Below, piece after piece: positions 44,721 through 52,218 of a DNA stretch of 64,000 nucleotides. Under the pieces are notes generated by a model that saw only the letters and a program-made list of their open reading frames with translations, ran no database searches and was not told the DNA's origin. The position numbers and the translations under genes were made by a program. This DNA is from Arthrobacter sp. 35W (lineage in GTDB: Bacteria; Actinomycetota; Actinomycetes; Actinomycetales; Micrococcaceae), in assembly GCF_000482545.1 (NCBI RefSeq), contig NZ_KI519455.1, forward strand, positions 930,001-994,000. Reading direction: 5' to 3'. How positions within the stretch are numbered: position 1 is the first letter of the stretch; the number at the start of each line of letters is the position of its first letter.

Positions 44721-44780
44721 GAAAATCCGTTTCTTGATCGGGGCTGGTGCTTGAAAACTATTCTCACTGCCAGTGTTAGT
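44721..44780. promoter_or_regulatory. RpiR/kinase divergent control region
   Basis: GAAA-ATCCG-TTTC inverted repeat at 44721-44733, touching the rpiR-type start. On the plus strand, TTGAAA (44751-44756) is a possible -35, with a poor -10 at about 44774-44780. The region is only about 85 bases, so both promoters probably share regulation. Confidence 0.4.
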
Positions 44781-44802
44781 CAAGTCACACTTAGGACACG
44801 GA

Positions 44803-45810
44803 ATGATAACGATGGAAAAATTTCTTGCAATCGACGCCGGCGGAACCTCCACCCGGGCGGTGGTTGTCGACGCCTCCGGGACCTGCCTGGGCTACGGCCG
44901 ATCAGGCGTAGGAAACCCTATTTCCAGCGGAATTGAGGCCGCTTTGGCCTCTCTGGAAGACGCCGCCACGCAGGCCGTTGAGGCGTCCAGAAAGGGGGCC
45001 GTTTCGCTGTCCGGAGCGGCCGTCGCCATGGCGGGTGCATCCGTGCAAATTCATGGTCATCTTTTTCATGAACGCTTTATTACCCTCGGCCTCGACGGAA
45101 ACACCGTGATTGAATCTGATCTTTTGGCTGGTTATTACTCCGGTACATTCCACACAAATGGCTACGCGCTGATGGCCGGCACCGGTGCCGTGGGGGCCCG
45201 CATCAAGGACGGGGCGCTCGATGCCGTGAGCGACGGCGCGGGGTGGCTTCTGGGCGATGACGGCTCGGGATTCTGGCTGGGCCGGGAGGTGGTTCATGCC
45301 GCAGTGGCAGCCCTTGATGGACGCGGTGCGCCGACGGCGTTGACGGCGCTCCTGCTGGATTCGCTGGACATTGCCTGGGATCCGAAAAACCGCATCGACG
45401 GCCGGGTGGCGGCCCAGCAGGCGCTGATGAAGGCGGCCTATGCGCTGCGCCCGGTGGAGTTGAGCCGCTTCGCACCCCTGGCCTTTGCCCCGGCTGCAGA
45501 TGCGGTGGCGCAGGACATCCTGGCCCGGGCGGCGGGCCATCTGGCGCGCACACTGGCGGCCGTGGCGGATCCCGGCGTCCAGGGCCCACTGGTGTTCGGT
45601 GGCAGCGTGTTGACGAAGGGCGGCGCCGTGGGGGCGGCCGTGCTCGACGCCGTGTCAGGAGCGTTTGGCGCGGGCGGGGGGCCGGCGCAGGCGGTCCTCG
45701 TGGAGGACGGCATGGTGGGCGCGGCCGTGATGGCGCTGCGGGCCGCCGGCATCACCGTGGATGCGGCGGTGCACGAACGGATCACCGGGACCCTGTCCAC
45801 CCTGAGGTGA
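44803..45810 (+). CDS. BadF/BadG-type sugar kinase, probable N-acetylglucosamine kinase
   Basis: 335 residues, ASKHA-fold kinase. Phosphate motifs FLAIDAGGTSTRAVVVD at the start and LMAGTGAVGARI in the middle, then GDDGSGFWLGREVVHA. The family includes eukaryotic-like GlcNAc kinase. With the NgcE-like importer it would make GlcNAc-6-phosphate. ATG 44803 has AGGA seven bases upstream. The start three codons later is also possible. Confidence 0.82.
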   Translation: MITMEKFLAIDAGGTSTRAVVVDASGTCLGYGRSGVGNPISSGIEAALASLEDAATQAVEASRKGAVSLSGAAVAMAGASVQIHGHLFHERFITLGLDGNTVIESDLLAGYYSGTFHTNGYALMAGTGAVGARIKDGALDAVSDGAGWLLGDDGSGFWLGREVVHAAVAALDGRGAPTALTALLLDSLDIAWDPKNRIDGRVAAQQALMKAAYALRPVELSRFAPLAFAPAADAVAQDILARAAGHLARTLAAVADPGVQGPLVFGGSVLTKGGAVGAAVLDAVSGAFGAGGGPAQAVLVEDGMVGAAVMALRAAGITVDAAVHERITGTLSTLR

Positions 45811-45858
45811 ACACTCCCGGGGTGAACGCTCCCGGGGTGGACGCTCCCGGGGTGGACA
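45806..45858 (+). repeat. 15-bp tandem repeat, about 3.5 units
   Basis: Units at 45806, 45821 and 45836 (GGTGAACACTCCCGG, GGTGAACGCTCCCGG, GGTGGACGCTCCCGG) plus a partial fourth. It starts at the kinase stop codon and fills most of the gap to the next gene. Confidence 0.8.
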
Positions 45859-45876
45859 GGCGGGTGGGAGGTGCGT

Positions 45877-46224
45877 CTAAGCGGAGGAGGCCGGACCGGC
45901 GTCGTCGTTGCCGGCCTTCCTGTCGCGTTCCTGCTGCTGCGCCAGACGCTCCGCCGAGGTCAGGTTGATGCCCGAGCCCTGGCCCAGGTGCGGGGCGTTC
46001 TCCTTGTGGCTCATGGAGAGCATGGCGGCCACCACCAGGGTCACGATGAATGCCACGCCGAAGGCAATGGCTGCAAGGTCCCAGCGCAGTTCGTGCCGGG
46101 TGCCGCCGGTGGAGACCACCAGGGTGACGATGCCGGCGACGGCGGCCAGGGCGGCCGAAAACATCAGCGGTGCTTTGACCGACGTCTTGGGTCCGCCGGA
46201 CTGCTGCGGTGCGGGGTTGGCCAC
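45877..46224 (-). CDS. Small membrane protein of unknown function
   Basis: 115 residues. Two hydrophobic helices (FSAALAAVAGIVTLVVS and AIAFGVAFIVTLVVAAML), then a polar tail with SAERLAQQQERDRKA, probably cytoplasmic. No family recognised. GGAGGAAC ribosome binding site before ATG 46224 supports the start. Confidence 0.68.
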   Translation of the reverse strand: MANPAPQQSGGPKTSVKAPLMFSAALAAVAGIVTLVVSTGGTRHELRWDLAAIAFGVAFIVTLVVAAMLSMSHKENAPHLGQGSGINLTSAERLAQQQERDRKAGNDDAGPASSA

Positions 46225-46302
46225 GTCGTTCCTCCTGGTTGGCCGCGGGGGCGGCGTTCATTCTGCGGGCCGGGGCCCGTGCCGCACGCCAAGCGCCGGC
46301 AT

Positions 46303-46325
46303 TGGTTCTACGCAACGTAGAACCA
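46303..46325. promoter_or_regulatory. Perfect 23-bp palindrome
   Basis: TGGTTCTACG-CAA-CGTAGAACCA. It lies between two minus-strand membrane-protein genes, about 78 bases upstream of the small one and 8 after the end of the other. Operator or hairpin; no regulator is adjacent. Confidence 0.55.
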
Positions 46326-46332
46326 TATGTCT

Positions 46333-46941
46333 CTAGTTTACGGCCTTTGCCGATGCGCGGCCGTCGTGCCGGATGGTCAGCGCGCACAGCAGCCACAGCG
46401 CCCCGGTGATGAGGGCCCCTCCCCCGGTCACACCCAGGACGGCCTTGGCACCCGCGGCGGCCACGAACGGCAGCACGGCGGCGGTCCCCAGCATCACGAC
46501 GCCGGAGACCAGCCAGTCGCGGGACAGGACGGTGCGCCCCTTCAAGGCCACCGCGGCATACAGTTCGCCCAGGCCGAGAAGGGCCAGGGCAAAGGCCCCG
46601 TACCAGCCCAGAAGCTCCGGCGAGCCCGCCACGGCCGCCACGACGCCGGCCACGGCCAGATGGGCGGCGGGGACCGCCAGGGCAAGCACAGGCGCGCTGG
46701 AGGCGGACAGGGACAGGCTTGCGGCCAGGCGCCGCACCACCAGCAGCAGGGCAGCGCCAACCAGCACGAAGTAGGCGCCCGCGAGCACGCCCATGCCGGC
46801 CGTCGTGGGCACCGTCAAGAAGACGGTGGCGGCGCCGAAGGCCAGGGCGGCCACGGCGCGCAGCAGCACCGGCTGCCAAAGGACGGCGTCGCCCTCGGTC
46901 ACGGTGGACGGGGCGGGGCGGGGTGCGGGGTGTTCACTCAC
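46333..46941 (-). CDS. Membrane protein, HdeD-like
   Basis: 202 residues with six or so hydrophobic helices. The layout (VLLRAVAALAFGAATVFL, AGAYFVLVGAALLLVV, GWYGAFALALLGLGELYAAV and so on) resembles HdeD/DUF308 proteins. Function unknown. A short gap separates it from the MATE gene downstream. Confidence 0.65.
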   Translation of the reverse strand: MSEHPAPRPAPSTVTEGDAVLWQPVLLRAVAALAFGAATVFLTVPTTAGMGVLAGAYFVLVGAALLLVVRRLAASLSLSASSAPVLALAVPAAHLAVAGVVAAVAGSPELLGWYGAFALALLGLGELYAAVALKGRTVLSRDWLVSGVVMLGTAAVLPFVAAAGAKAVLGVTGGGALITGALWLLCALTIRHDGRASAKAVN

Positions 46942-46961
46942 CCCTCCAGTTTAGGGGGCGC

Positions 46962-48287
46962 TCAGTGCGCCCCCGGGCGGATCCACGCCTCGGTGCGGGC
47001 GCGCAGGCCCAGGGTGGCGGCACGGGCGGCCATGTAGCCGACGCTGAAGGCCAGCCACAACCACATCAGGCCCGACGGCGTTCCGCCCTCTGCTGCGGCC
47101 GCCACCCACCACAGCAGAGGCAGGTACAGCGCCAGGTTCACCAGCCCGGCCAAGGCCAGGTACCGCGCGTCGCCCGCCCCGATCAGCACGCCGTCGAGCA
47201 CAAAGACGAAGCCGGCCACCGGTTGGGCCAGTGCCATCACCACCAGGGCGGCGGCCAGCGCCCGGTGCACGGCCGGATCGGTGCTGAAAACCCAGCCGGC
47301 CCAGGGCGAGGCCGCCAGCAGCAGCACGCCCGTTCCGGCGCCAAAGCCCAGCCCCCACAGCACCATGGTGCGGGTCAGCAGTTTCACGGCGGGCACATTT
47401 CCGGCCCCCAGCTCCTTGCCGATGAGCGCCTGGGCTGCGATCGCCAGCGCATCCAGGGCGAAGGCAAGGAAGGTGAAGATGGTCATGGCCAGCTGGTGGG
47501 CGGCCAGATTGACGGGCCCCTGGGCCGTGGCCACCAGAACCGTGGCCAGGATGGCCAGGCGCAGACTCAGCGTGCGCAGCATCAGCCAGCTGCCCACCCG
47601 CGATACGGCGCCCACCCCCGCCCAGTGCGGACGCAGCCCCACGCCATGGGCCCGCACGGCGCGCCCGACCATCACCAGGTACACGGCGGCCATGCCCCAC
47701 TGGGCCAGCGCCGTCCCCAGCGCGGAGCCGGCAACGGAGAGGTCCAGGCCGTAGACCAGGAACAGGTTCAGGAGGATGTTGACGAGGAATCCAGCTCCGG
47801 CCACCAGCAGCGGCGTCTTTGTGTCCTGCAGGCCGCGGAGCACACCGGTTGCCGCCAGCACCACCAGCATCGCCGGCACGCCGGCCATGGAGATGCGCAG
47901 ATACTCGCCGGCGTAGTCCAGCACGGCGCCGCTGGCGCCCATGCCCGCCAGCAGCGGAGCGGCGGCCAGATACCCCGCCACCGCCAGCACGGCACCCAGC
48001 AGTGTTGCCAGCCAGATTCCATCGCGGCCCACGGCCAGCGCCTCCGGGCGCCGGCCGGCGCCCACCAGCCGGGCGACGGCCGGGGTGGTGGAGTAGGCCA
48101 GGAAGACCATCAGGCCCACCACGCTCTGCAGAACCGTTGCGGCCAGGCCGACACCGGCGAGCTGGTCCACGCCGAGGTGGCCCACGATGGCCGAATCCGC
48201 CAGCAGGAACAGCGGCTCGGCAATCAGCGCGCCAAAGGCGGGCACCGCCAGGTGGAGGATCTTGCGGGCAACCGGTTCTTTTCTCAC
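46962..48287 (-). CDS. MATE-family efflux transporter
   Basis: 441 residues with 12 hydrophobic helices in two halves, of the DinF-like MATE branch: LAVPAFGALIAEPLFLLADSAIVGHLG at the N-terminus and GTALAQWGMAAVYLVMVG at the end of the first half. Cation-coupled exporter of drugs or metabolites. Followed downstream by the HdeD-like gene. Confidence 0.9.
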   Translation of the reverse strand: MRKEPVARKILHLAVPAFGALIAEPLFLLADSAIVGHLGVDQLAGVGLAATVLQSVVGLMVFLAYSTTPAVARLVGAGRRPEALAVGRDGIWLATLLGAVLAVAGYLAAAPLLAGMGASGAVLDYAGEYLRISMAGVPAMLVVLAATGVLRGLQDTKTPLLVAGAGFLVNILLNLFLVYGLDLSVAGSALGTALAQWGMAAVYLVMVGRAVRAHGVGLRPHWAGVGAVSRVGSWLMLRTLSLRLAILATVLVATAQGPVNLAAHQLAMTIFTFLAFALDALAIAAQALIGKELGAGNVPAVKLLTRTMVLWGLGFGAGTGVLLLAASPWAGWVFSTDPAVHRALAAALVVMALAQPVAGFVFVLDGVLIGAGDARYLALAGLVNLALYLPLLWWVAAAAEGGTPSGLMWLWLAFSVGYMAARAATLGLRARTEAWIRPGAH

Positions 48288-48304
48288 CGGTCAACCCTAG
48301 CCGT

Positions 48305-48371
48305 CCCAACTGGGTGACAGTTATCTCACGTTCCGGGGCCCGGAACGTGAGATATCTGTCACCCAGTTGGG
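48305..48371. repeat. 67-bp palindrome family B, copy 2
   Basis: Near-perfect inverted repeat starting CCCAACTGGGTGACAG, with a TTCCGGGGCCCGGAA centre. It lies between the MATE gene and the 3' end of the LysR gene and supplies the LysR stop codon (48359-48361). Confidence 0.9.
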
Positions 48372-49306
48372 TCCACGGTGGATGTGGAATCGGCGTGGGT
48401 TTCTTCGATGACGGCGGCCATGATGGTCTGCAGGGCTTGAACCACCTGTGCCGCGCCGCCGCGCTCCAGCGCCTCGGGCCGGGCCAGGATGTCGATGTGC
48501 CGGCCGAGCACCGGGGCCGCCAGTGGACGCAGAACCAGTGCCGGGAACAGCCGGCGGGCCACCGTGTAGCGCGGAATCAATGCGGCCAAGCCGCCACCCT
48601 CCACCAGGGATGCCGCGACAAAGAACTCGTTGATCCGATGCCGCACCACCGCCTCCTCCCCCGCCAGCGTCTGGATGAGCTCGATGGCACCCTGCAGCGG
48701 GAACCCCTCGTGGACGGCCACCCATTCCGCCCCGCGCAGATCCGCCGGCAGCAGGGTCGGTTTGGCCGCCAGCGGGTGGCTGCGCGCCAGGGCGATGTCC
48801 AGCGGCTCAAACGCCAACGGCACCACGGCCACCGACTCCGGCCAGGGAGGGCTGTTGGGCAGCCTGTGGGCCAGCACCAGGTCATAGTCGGCCGCAAGCG
48901 CCGGGAAGTCCTGTTGCGCCACGTCGGCATCGCCGAGCACCAGCTGCGGACCATCCTCGTGGACAAACTCCGCCGCCAGCCGGCGGAAAAGCGCCAGCCC
49001 GGCGCTGTGGAAGGCGGCCACGCGCACCTGGGCGCGGGCATCCTGCCGGAAGCTCCCCACTGCCGACTCGGCCCGTTCCATCGCCACTTCGACTCCGACG
49101 GCGGCCCGCGCCAGGGCCAGCCCGGCCGGGGTGAGTGAAGTGCGGCGCCCGTCCCTGAAGGTCAGCGGGGTGCCGGCCCGGCGGGCCAGGGCGCTGAGCT
49201 GCTGGGAGATGGACGACGGCGTGACGTGCAGTGCCCGGGCGGCCGCGGCGATGCTGCCCCGCTCGCTGAGCTCTCGCAGGGCACGCAGCTGCCCCAGCTC
49301 CATCAT
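48359..49306 (-). CDS. LysR-family regulator of the adjacent EamA gene
   Basis: 315 residues. Helix-turn-helix LRELSERGSIAAAARALHVT then SSISQQLSALARRAG, then the LysR effector domain. Two adjacent ATGs open it; 49306 is used. The last codons and stop lie inside the family B palindrome, so the tail DPTG is repeat-derived. It is divergent from the EamA transporter. Confidence 0.87.
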   Translation of the reverse strand: MMELGQLRALRELSERGSIAAAARALHVTPSSISQQLSALARRAGTPLTFRDGRRTSLTPAGLALARAAVGVEVAMERAESAVGSFRQDARAQVRVAAFHSAGLALFRRLAAEFVHEDGPQLVLGDADVAQQDFPALAADYDLVLAHRLPNSPPWPESVAVVPLAFEPLDIALARSHPLAAKPTLLPADLRGAEWVAVHEGFPLQGAIELIQTLAGEEAVVRHRINEFFVAASLVEGGGLAALIPRYTVARRLFPALVLRPLAAPVLGRHIDILARPEALERGGAAQVVQALQTIMAAVIEETHADSTSTVDPTG

Positions 49307-49368
49307 GGGCGGTCCCCGCCACGGATCTTCTGCCAAGACATAATTCCAAGCTAATGGATCGGACATCG

Positions 49369-49388
49369 AATAGGTATCTTGTCCTATT
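49369..49388. promoter_or_regulatory. Candidate LysR operator AATAGG-N8-CCTATT
   Basis: 6-8-6 inverted repeat in the LysR-EamA gap, the size expected for a LysR binding half-pair. It is AT-rich relative to its surroundings. Confidence 0.45.
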
Positions 49389-49413
49389 GTTATTGCCGCC
49401 AAAGACTGGAGCG

Positions 49414-50316
49414 GTGAAGACTTTCTGGACCCGCTTCGGCGTAGACATGGCATTGATGGGCGTGGCCATCGTGTGGGGAACAAGCTATGTGGCTGCGAAG
49501 GAGCTGACCGAGGCGGCATCCGTACCGGCGGTTTTGGCTGTCCGCTTTGGCATCGCCAGCGCCGCGCTCGGCGGAGTGTGGTTCCTCTGGGTTCGACGGC
49601 TGCCGGGACCGGCCGAACTCGCCACCGGGGTGCTGCTGGGCCTGACCCAGGCAGCCGTACTGCTGTTGGAGACGGCGGGCGTGGCACAGACACAGGCGAC
49701 CAACGCCGGGCTGATCATCTCACTGGCGGTCATTTTCACCCCGCTGGTGGACTCGGCCGCCCAACGCCGCTGGCTCCCGCCCGGCTTCTTCGCGGCAGCC
49801 GTTGTCTCCGTGGTGGGCGTGGCGCTGCTGGTCTCACCCCAGGGCTTCCGCGTGCCGAACGCCGGGGACCTGCTGATGCTGGCTGCGGCGGGCGTGCGGG
49901 CCGTGCATGTCACGCTGCTCAGCGCGCTGACACGCGGCAAACCCTACAGTTCGGTGACTGTGACGCTCATCCAGAGCACAGTGTGCGCGGTGCTTGCTTT
50001 GTCCCTGGACCCGCGTGGCACGCTGTCCGCCGTCGCCGGTTTTGGCCCGGCGCAATGGGGCTGGGCGCTCTATCTGGGTCTGGCGTGCAGCGTGTTCGCC
50101 TTTCTGGCGCAGCTGTGGGCCGTGCGGCGCACCTCGGCCTCCCGGGCCAGCCTGTTGATGGGCACGGAACCCGTCTGGGCCGTGGCCACTGGGCTGCTGG
50201 TGGCAGGCGATCGGCTGGGCTGGATGTCCGCGTGCGGGGCTCTGCTCATTGTCGCCGCGGGCTGCGCAGGCCAGCGCATCGAGGCGAAGTTCCGGCTGCG
50301 CACCCCAACTGGGTGA
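49414..50316 (+). CDS. EamA-family (DMT) transporter
   Basis: 300 residues, two EamA repeats and ten hydrophobic helices: LMGVAIVWGTSYVAAKEL start, then a repeat-two AALLIV-like end. GTG 49414 was chosen because GGAG stands just before it and because the upstream-extended frame would cover the divergent promoter and candidate LysR operator. The stop codon lies inside palindrome family B copy 3. Substrate unknown, probably an amino acid or metabolite exporter. Confidence 0.82.
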   Translation: MKTFWTRFGVDMALMGVAIVWGTSYVAAKELTEAASVPAVLAVRFGIASAALGGVWFLWVRRLPGPAELATGVLLGLTQAAVLLLETAGVAQTQATNAGLIISLAVIFTPLVDSAAQRRWLPPGFFAAAVVSVVGVALLVSPQGFRVPNAGDLLMLAAAGVRAVHVTLLSALTRGKPYSSVTVTLIQSTVCAVLALSLDPRGTLSAVAGFGPAQWGWALYLGLACSVFAFLAQLWAVRRTSASRASLLMGTEPVWAVATGLLVAGDRLGWMSACGALLIVAAGCAGQRIEAKFRLRTPTG

Positions 50317-50370
50317 CAGCTATGACACGTTCCGTGGCCCGGAACGTGTCATAAGTGTCACTCAGTTGGG
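50304..50370. repeat. 67-bp palindrome family B, copy 3
   Basis: Begins CCCAACTGGGTGACAG and ends at the base before the dnaB stop triplet. It overlaps the last codons and stop of the EamA gene (50314-50316). It lies between convergent genes and could terminate both. Confidence 0.9.
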
Positions 50371-51759
50371 TCAGTAGCCGCCACCGCCGGCGCCGGCGTC
50401 CGCGGCCATGTTGGAGAAGCGCGAGTAGTGGCCCTGGAAGCCCACCACCAGGGTCTTCGTGGGGCCGTTACGGTGCTTGGCCACAATCACATCGGCCTCA
50501 CCTGCGCGCGGTGATTCCTTGTCGTAGATGTCCTCGCGGTGCAGCAGGATGACCATGTCGGCATCCTGCTCGATGGAGCCGGATTCACGAAGGTCGGACA
50601 CCATGGGCTTCTTGTCCGTACGCTGCTCGGAACCACGGTTCAGCTGCGAGAGCGCCACCACAGGAACCTGCAGCTCCTTGGCCAGAAGCTTCAGGGCACG
50701 GGAGAACTCGGAGACCTCCTGCTGGCGCGATTCGACCTTCTTGCCGGAGGACATCAGCTGGAGGTAGTCCAGCACCACGAGTTTGAGGTCGTGCTGCTGC
50801 TTCAGGCGGCGGCACTTGGCGCGGATTTCCATCAGGGACATATTGGGGCTGTCGTCAATGAACAGCGGGGCATCGTTCATCCGGCCCATGGTGGTGGCGA
50901 TCTTGGACCACTGGTCGTCCTTGACCGTTCCCTTGCGCAGATCCTGCAGGCTGATGGTGGCCTCGGCGGAGAGCAGACGCATGGCCAGCTCGTTGCGGCC
51001 CATTTCCAGGGAGAAGATCACCGTTGCCATGTTGTGCTTGATGGCCGCCGAGCGGGCCCAGTCCAGGGCAAAGGTGGACTTTCCGACGGCGGGGCGCGCG
51101 GCGATGACGATCATCTGGCCCGGGTGCAGACCGTTGGTGAGCTCATCGAATTCGTAGAATCCGGTGGGCACACCCGTCATGCCCTGGCCGCGGTGCCCGG
51201 AGGCCTCGATTTCGTCCACGGTGGACTCCATGACGTCCTTCAACGCCACATAGTCCTCGGAGGTGCGGCGCTCGGCCACCTTGAATATCTCCGCCTGGGC
51301 GGCGTTGACAATGTCCTCAACCTCGCCGTCGTTGGCGTAGCCCATCTGGACGATCTTGGTGCCGGCGGTGACCAGGCGGCGCAGCACGGCGCGCTCGGAG
51401 ACGATTTCGGCGTAGAAGCCGGCGTTGGCCGCGGTGGGTACGGACTGGATGAGCTGGTGCAGATAGGCCGGGCCGCCCACCTTGGCGATTTCCTGGCGCT
51501 TGGTGAGCTCATCGGCCACGGTGACGGCATCGGCGGGCTCGCCGCGGCCGTAGAGGTCAAGGATGGCCTCGTAGATGGATTCATGGGAGGGCCGGTAGAA
51601 GTCATTGCCCCGCAGCACCTCGACCACATCGGCGATGGCGTCCTTGGAGAGCATCATGCCGCCGAGCACGCTCTGCTCCGCAACGAGATCCTGCGGCGGG
51701 GTCCGGGCAAAATCCGGCTCGCGGGTGAGTCCCGGTTGGTCTGTCGCTGGCGCTGACAT
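50371..51759 (-). CDS. dnaB: Replicative DNA helicase
   Basis: 462 residues. Hexameric helicase that unwinds the fork. N-terminal DnaB domain (TPPQDLVAEQSVLGGMMLSKDAI), linker, then the RecA-like domain: Walker A ARPAVGKST, the Walker B region VVLDYLQLM, and the ALSQLNRGSE arginine-finger region. No intein. ATG 51759 has AGGAAA upstream; a 29-residue extension was rejected. The gap upstream holds a DnaA-box cluster. Confidence 0.96.
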   Translation of the reverse strand: MSAPATDQPGLTREPDFARTPPQDLVAEQSVLGGMMLSKDAIADVVEVLRGNDFYRPSHESIYEAILDLYGRGEPADAVTVADELTKRQEIAKVGGPAYLHQLIQSVPTAANAGFYAEIVSERAVLRRLVTAGTKIVQMGYANDGEVEDIVNAAQAEIFKVAERRTSEDYVALKDVMESTVDEIEASGHRGQGMTGVPTGFYEFDELTNGLHPGQMIVIAARPAVGKSTFALDWARSAAIKHNMATVIFSLEMGRNELAMRLLSAEATISLQDLRKGTVKDDQWSKIATTMGRMNDAPLFIDDSPNMSLMEIRAKCRRLKQQHDLKLVVLDYLQLMSSGKKVESRQQEVSEFSRALKLLAKELQVPVVALSQLNRGSEQRTDKKPMVSDLRESGSIEQDADMVILLHREDIYDKESPRAGEADVIVAKHRNGPTKTLVVGFQGHYSRFSNMAADAGAGGGGY

Positions 51760-52218
51760 GGTTTCCTGCCCACTTTCCCGGCCGCTGGGCCGGACTGCGG
51801 CGAACCGCTGGCGGGTCCACCTGAATTGCTGCTCTAGTCCTACCACCAGGCACCGACACCGAGGTTCTGAAACCGGGGTTCGCTAGTGGGGGATGCTGCA
51901 ACGTTATGCCCTGCAGGGGCCTCCGCCAACCCCGTTATCCACCGCTCCTGTGGATAACGTGTGCATAATGTGCCATGCCTTGTGCACAGGCTGGGGAGAA
52001 GGTTGTGGATATCTGTGGGCAAATGTCAACAACCGGCCCCTGACCTGCGGAAACGTTCCACACAGGCTGTGGATGAAAAGTATTTTTGACCTATTTTTCA
52101 TCCACACCCGGCGGTTTCTGCCATGTTGACAGGACTGAAAAACAGCTATACCTCAGGGGATATCCACAGCACATATGCCTGTGTTGTGAATTACCCCTGC
52201 GGCATCTCTGACCAGTCG
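51760..52218. promoter_or_regulatory. dnaB upstream region with DnaA-box cluster
   Basis: About 460 bases without a gene. Seven 9-mers match TTATCCACA at 7-9 positions: 51935, 51949 (exact, minus), 52004 (minus), 52014 (minus), 52068 (minus), 52098 and 52160. Sites 1-2 form GTTATCCAC-N7-GTGGATAAC. Sites 5-6 form a 12-bp inverted repeat, TGTGGATGAAAA with its complement (52068-52106), around an AT-rich spacer. It could control dnaB or load DnaA. Confidence 0.65.

Noticed and set aside
51760-52218. Calling the DnaA-box cluster the chromosomal origin
   Set aside because: dnaA and dnaN are not adjacent, and actinobacterial oriC normally lies between them. A cluster upstream of dnaB is kept as a regulatory or accessory site only.
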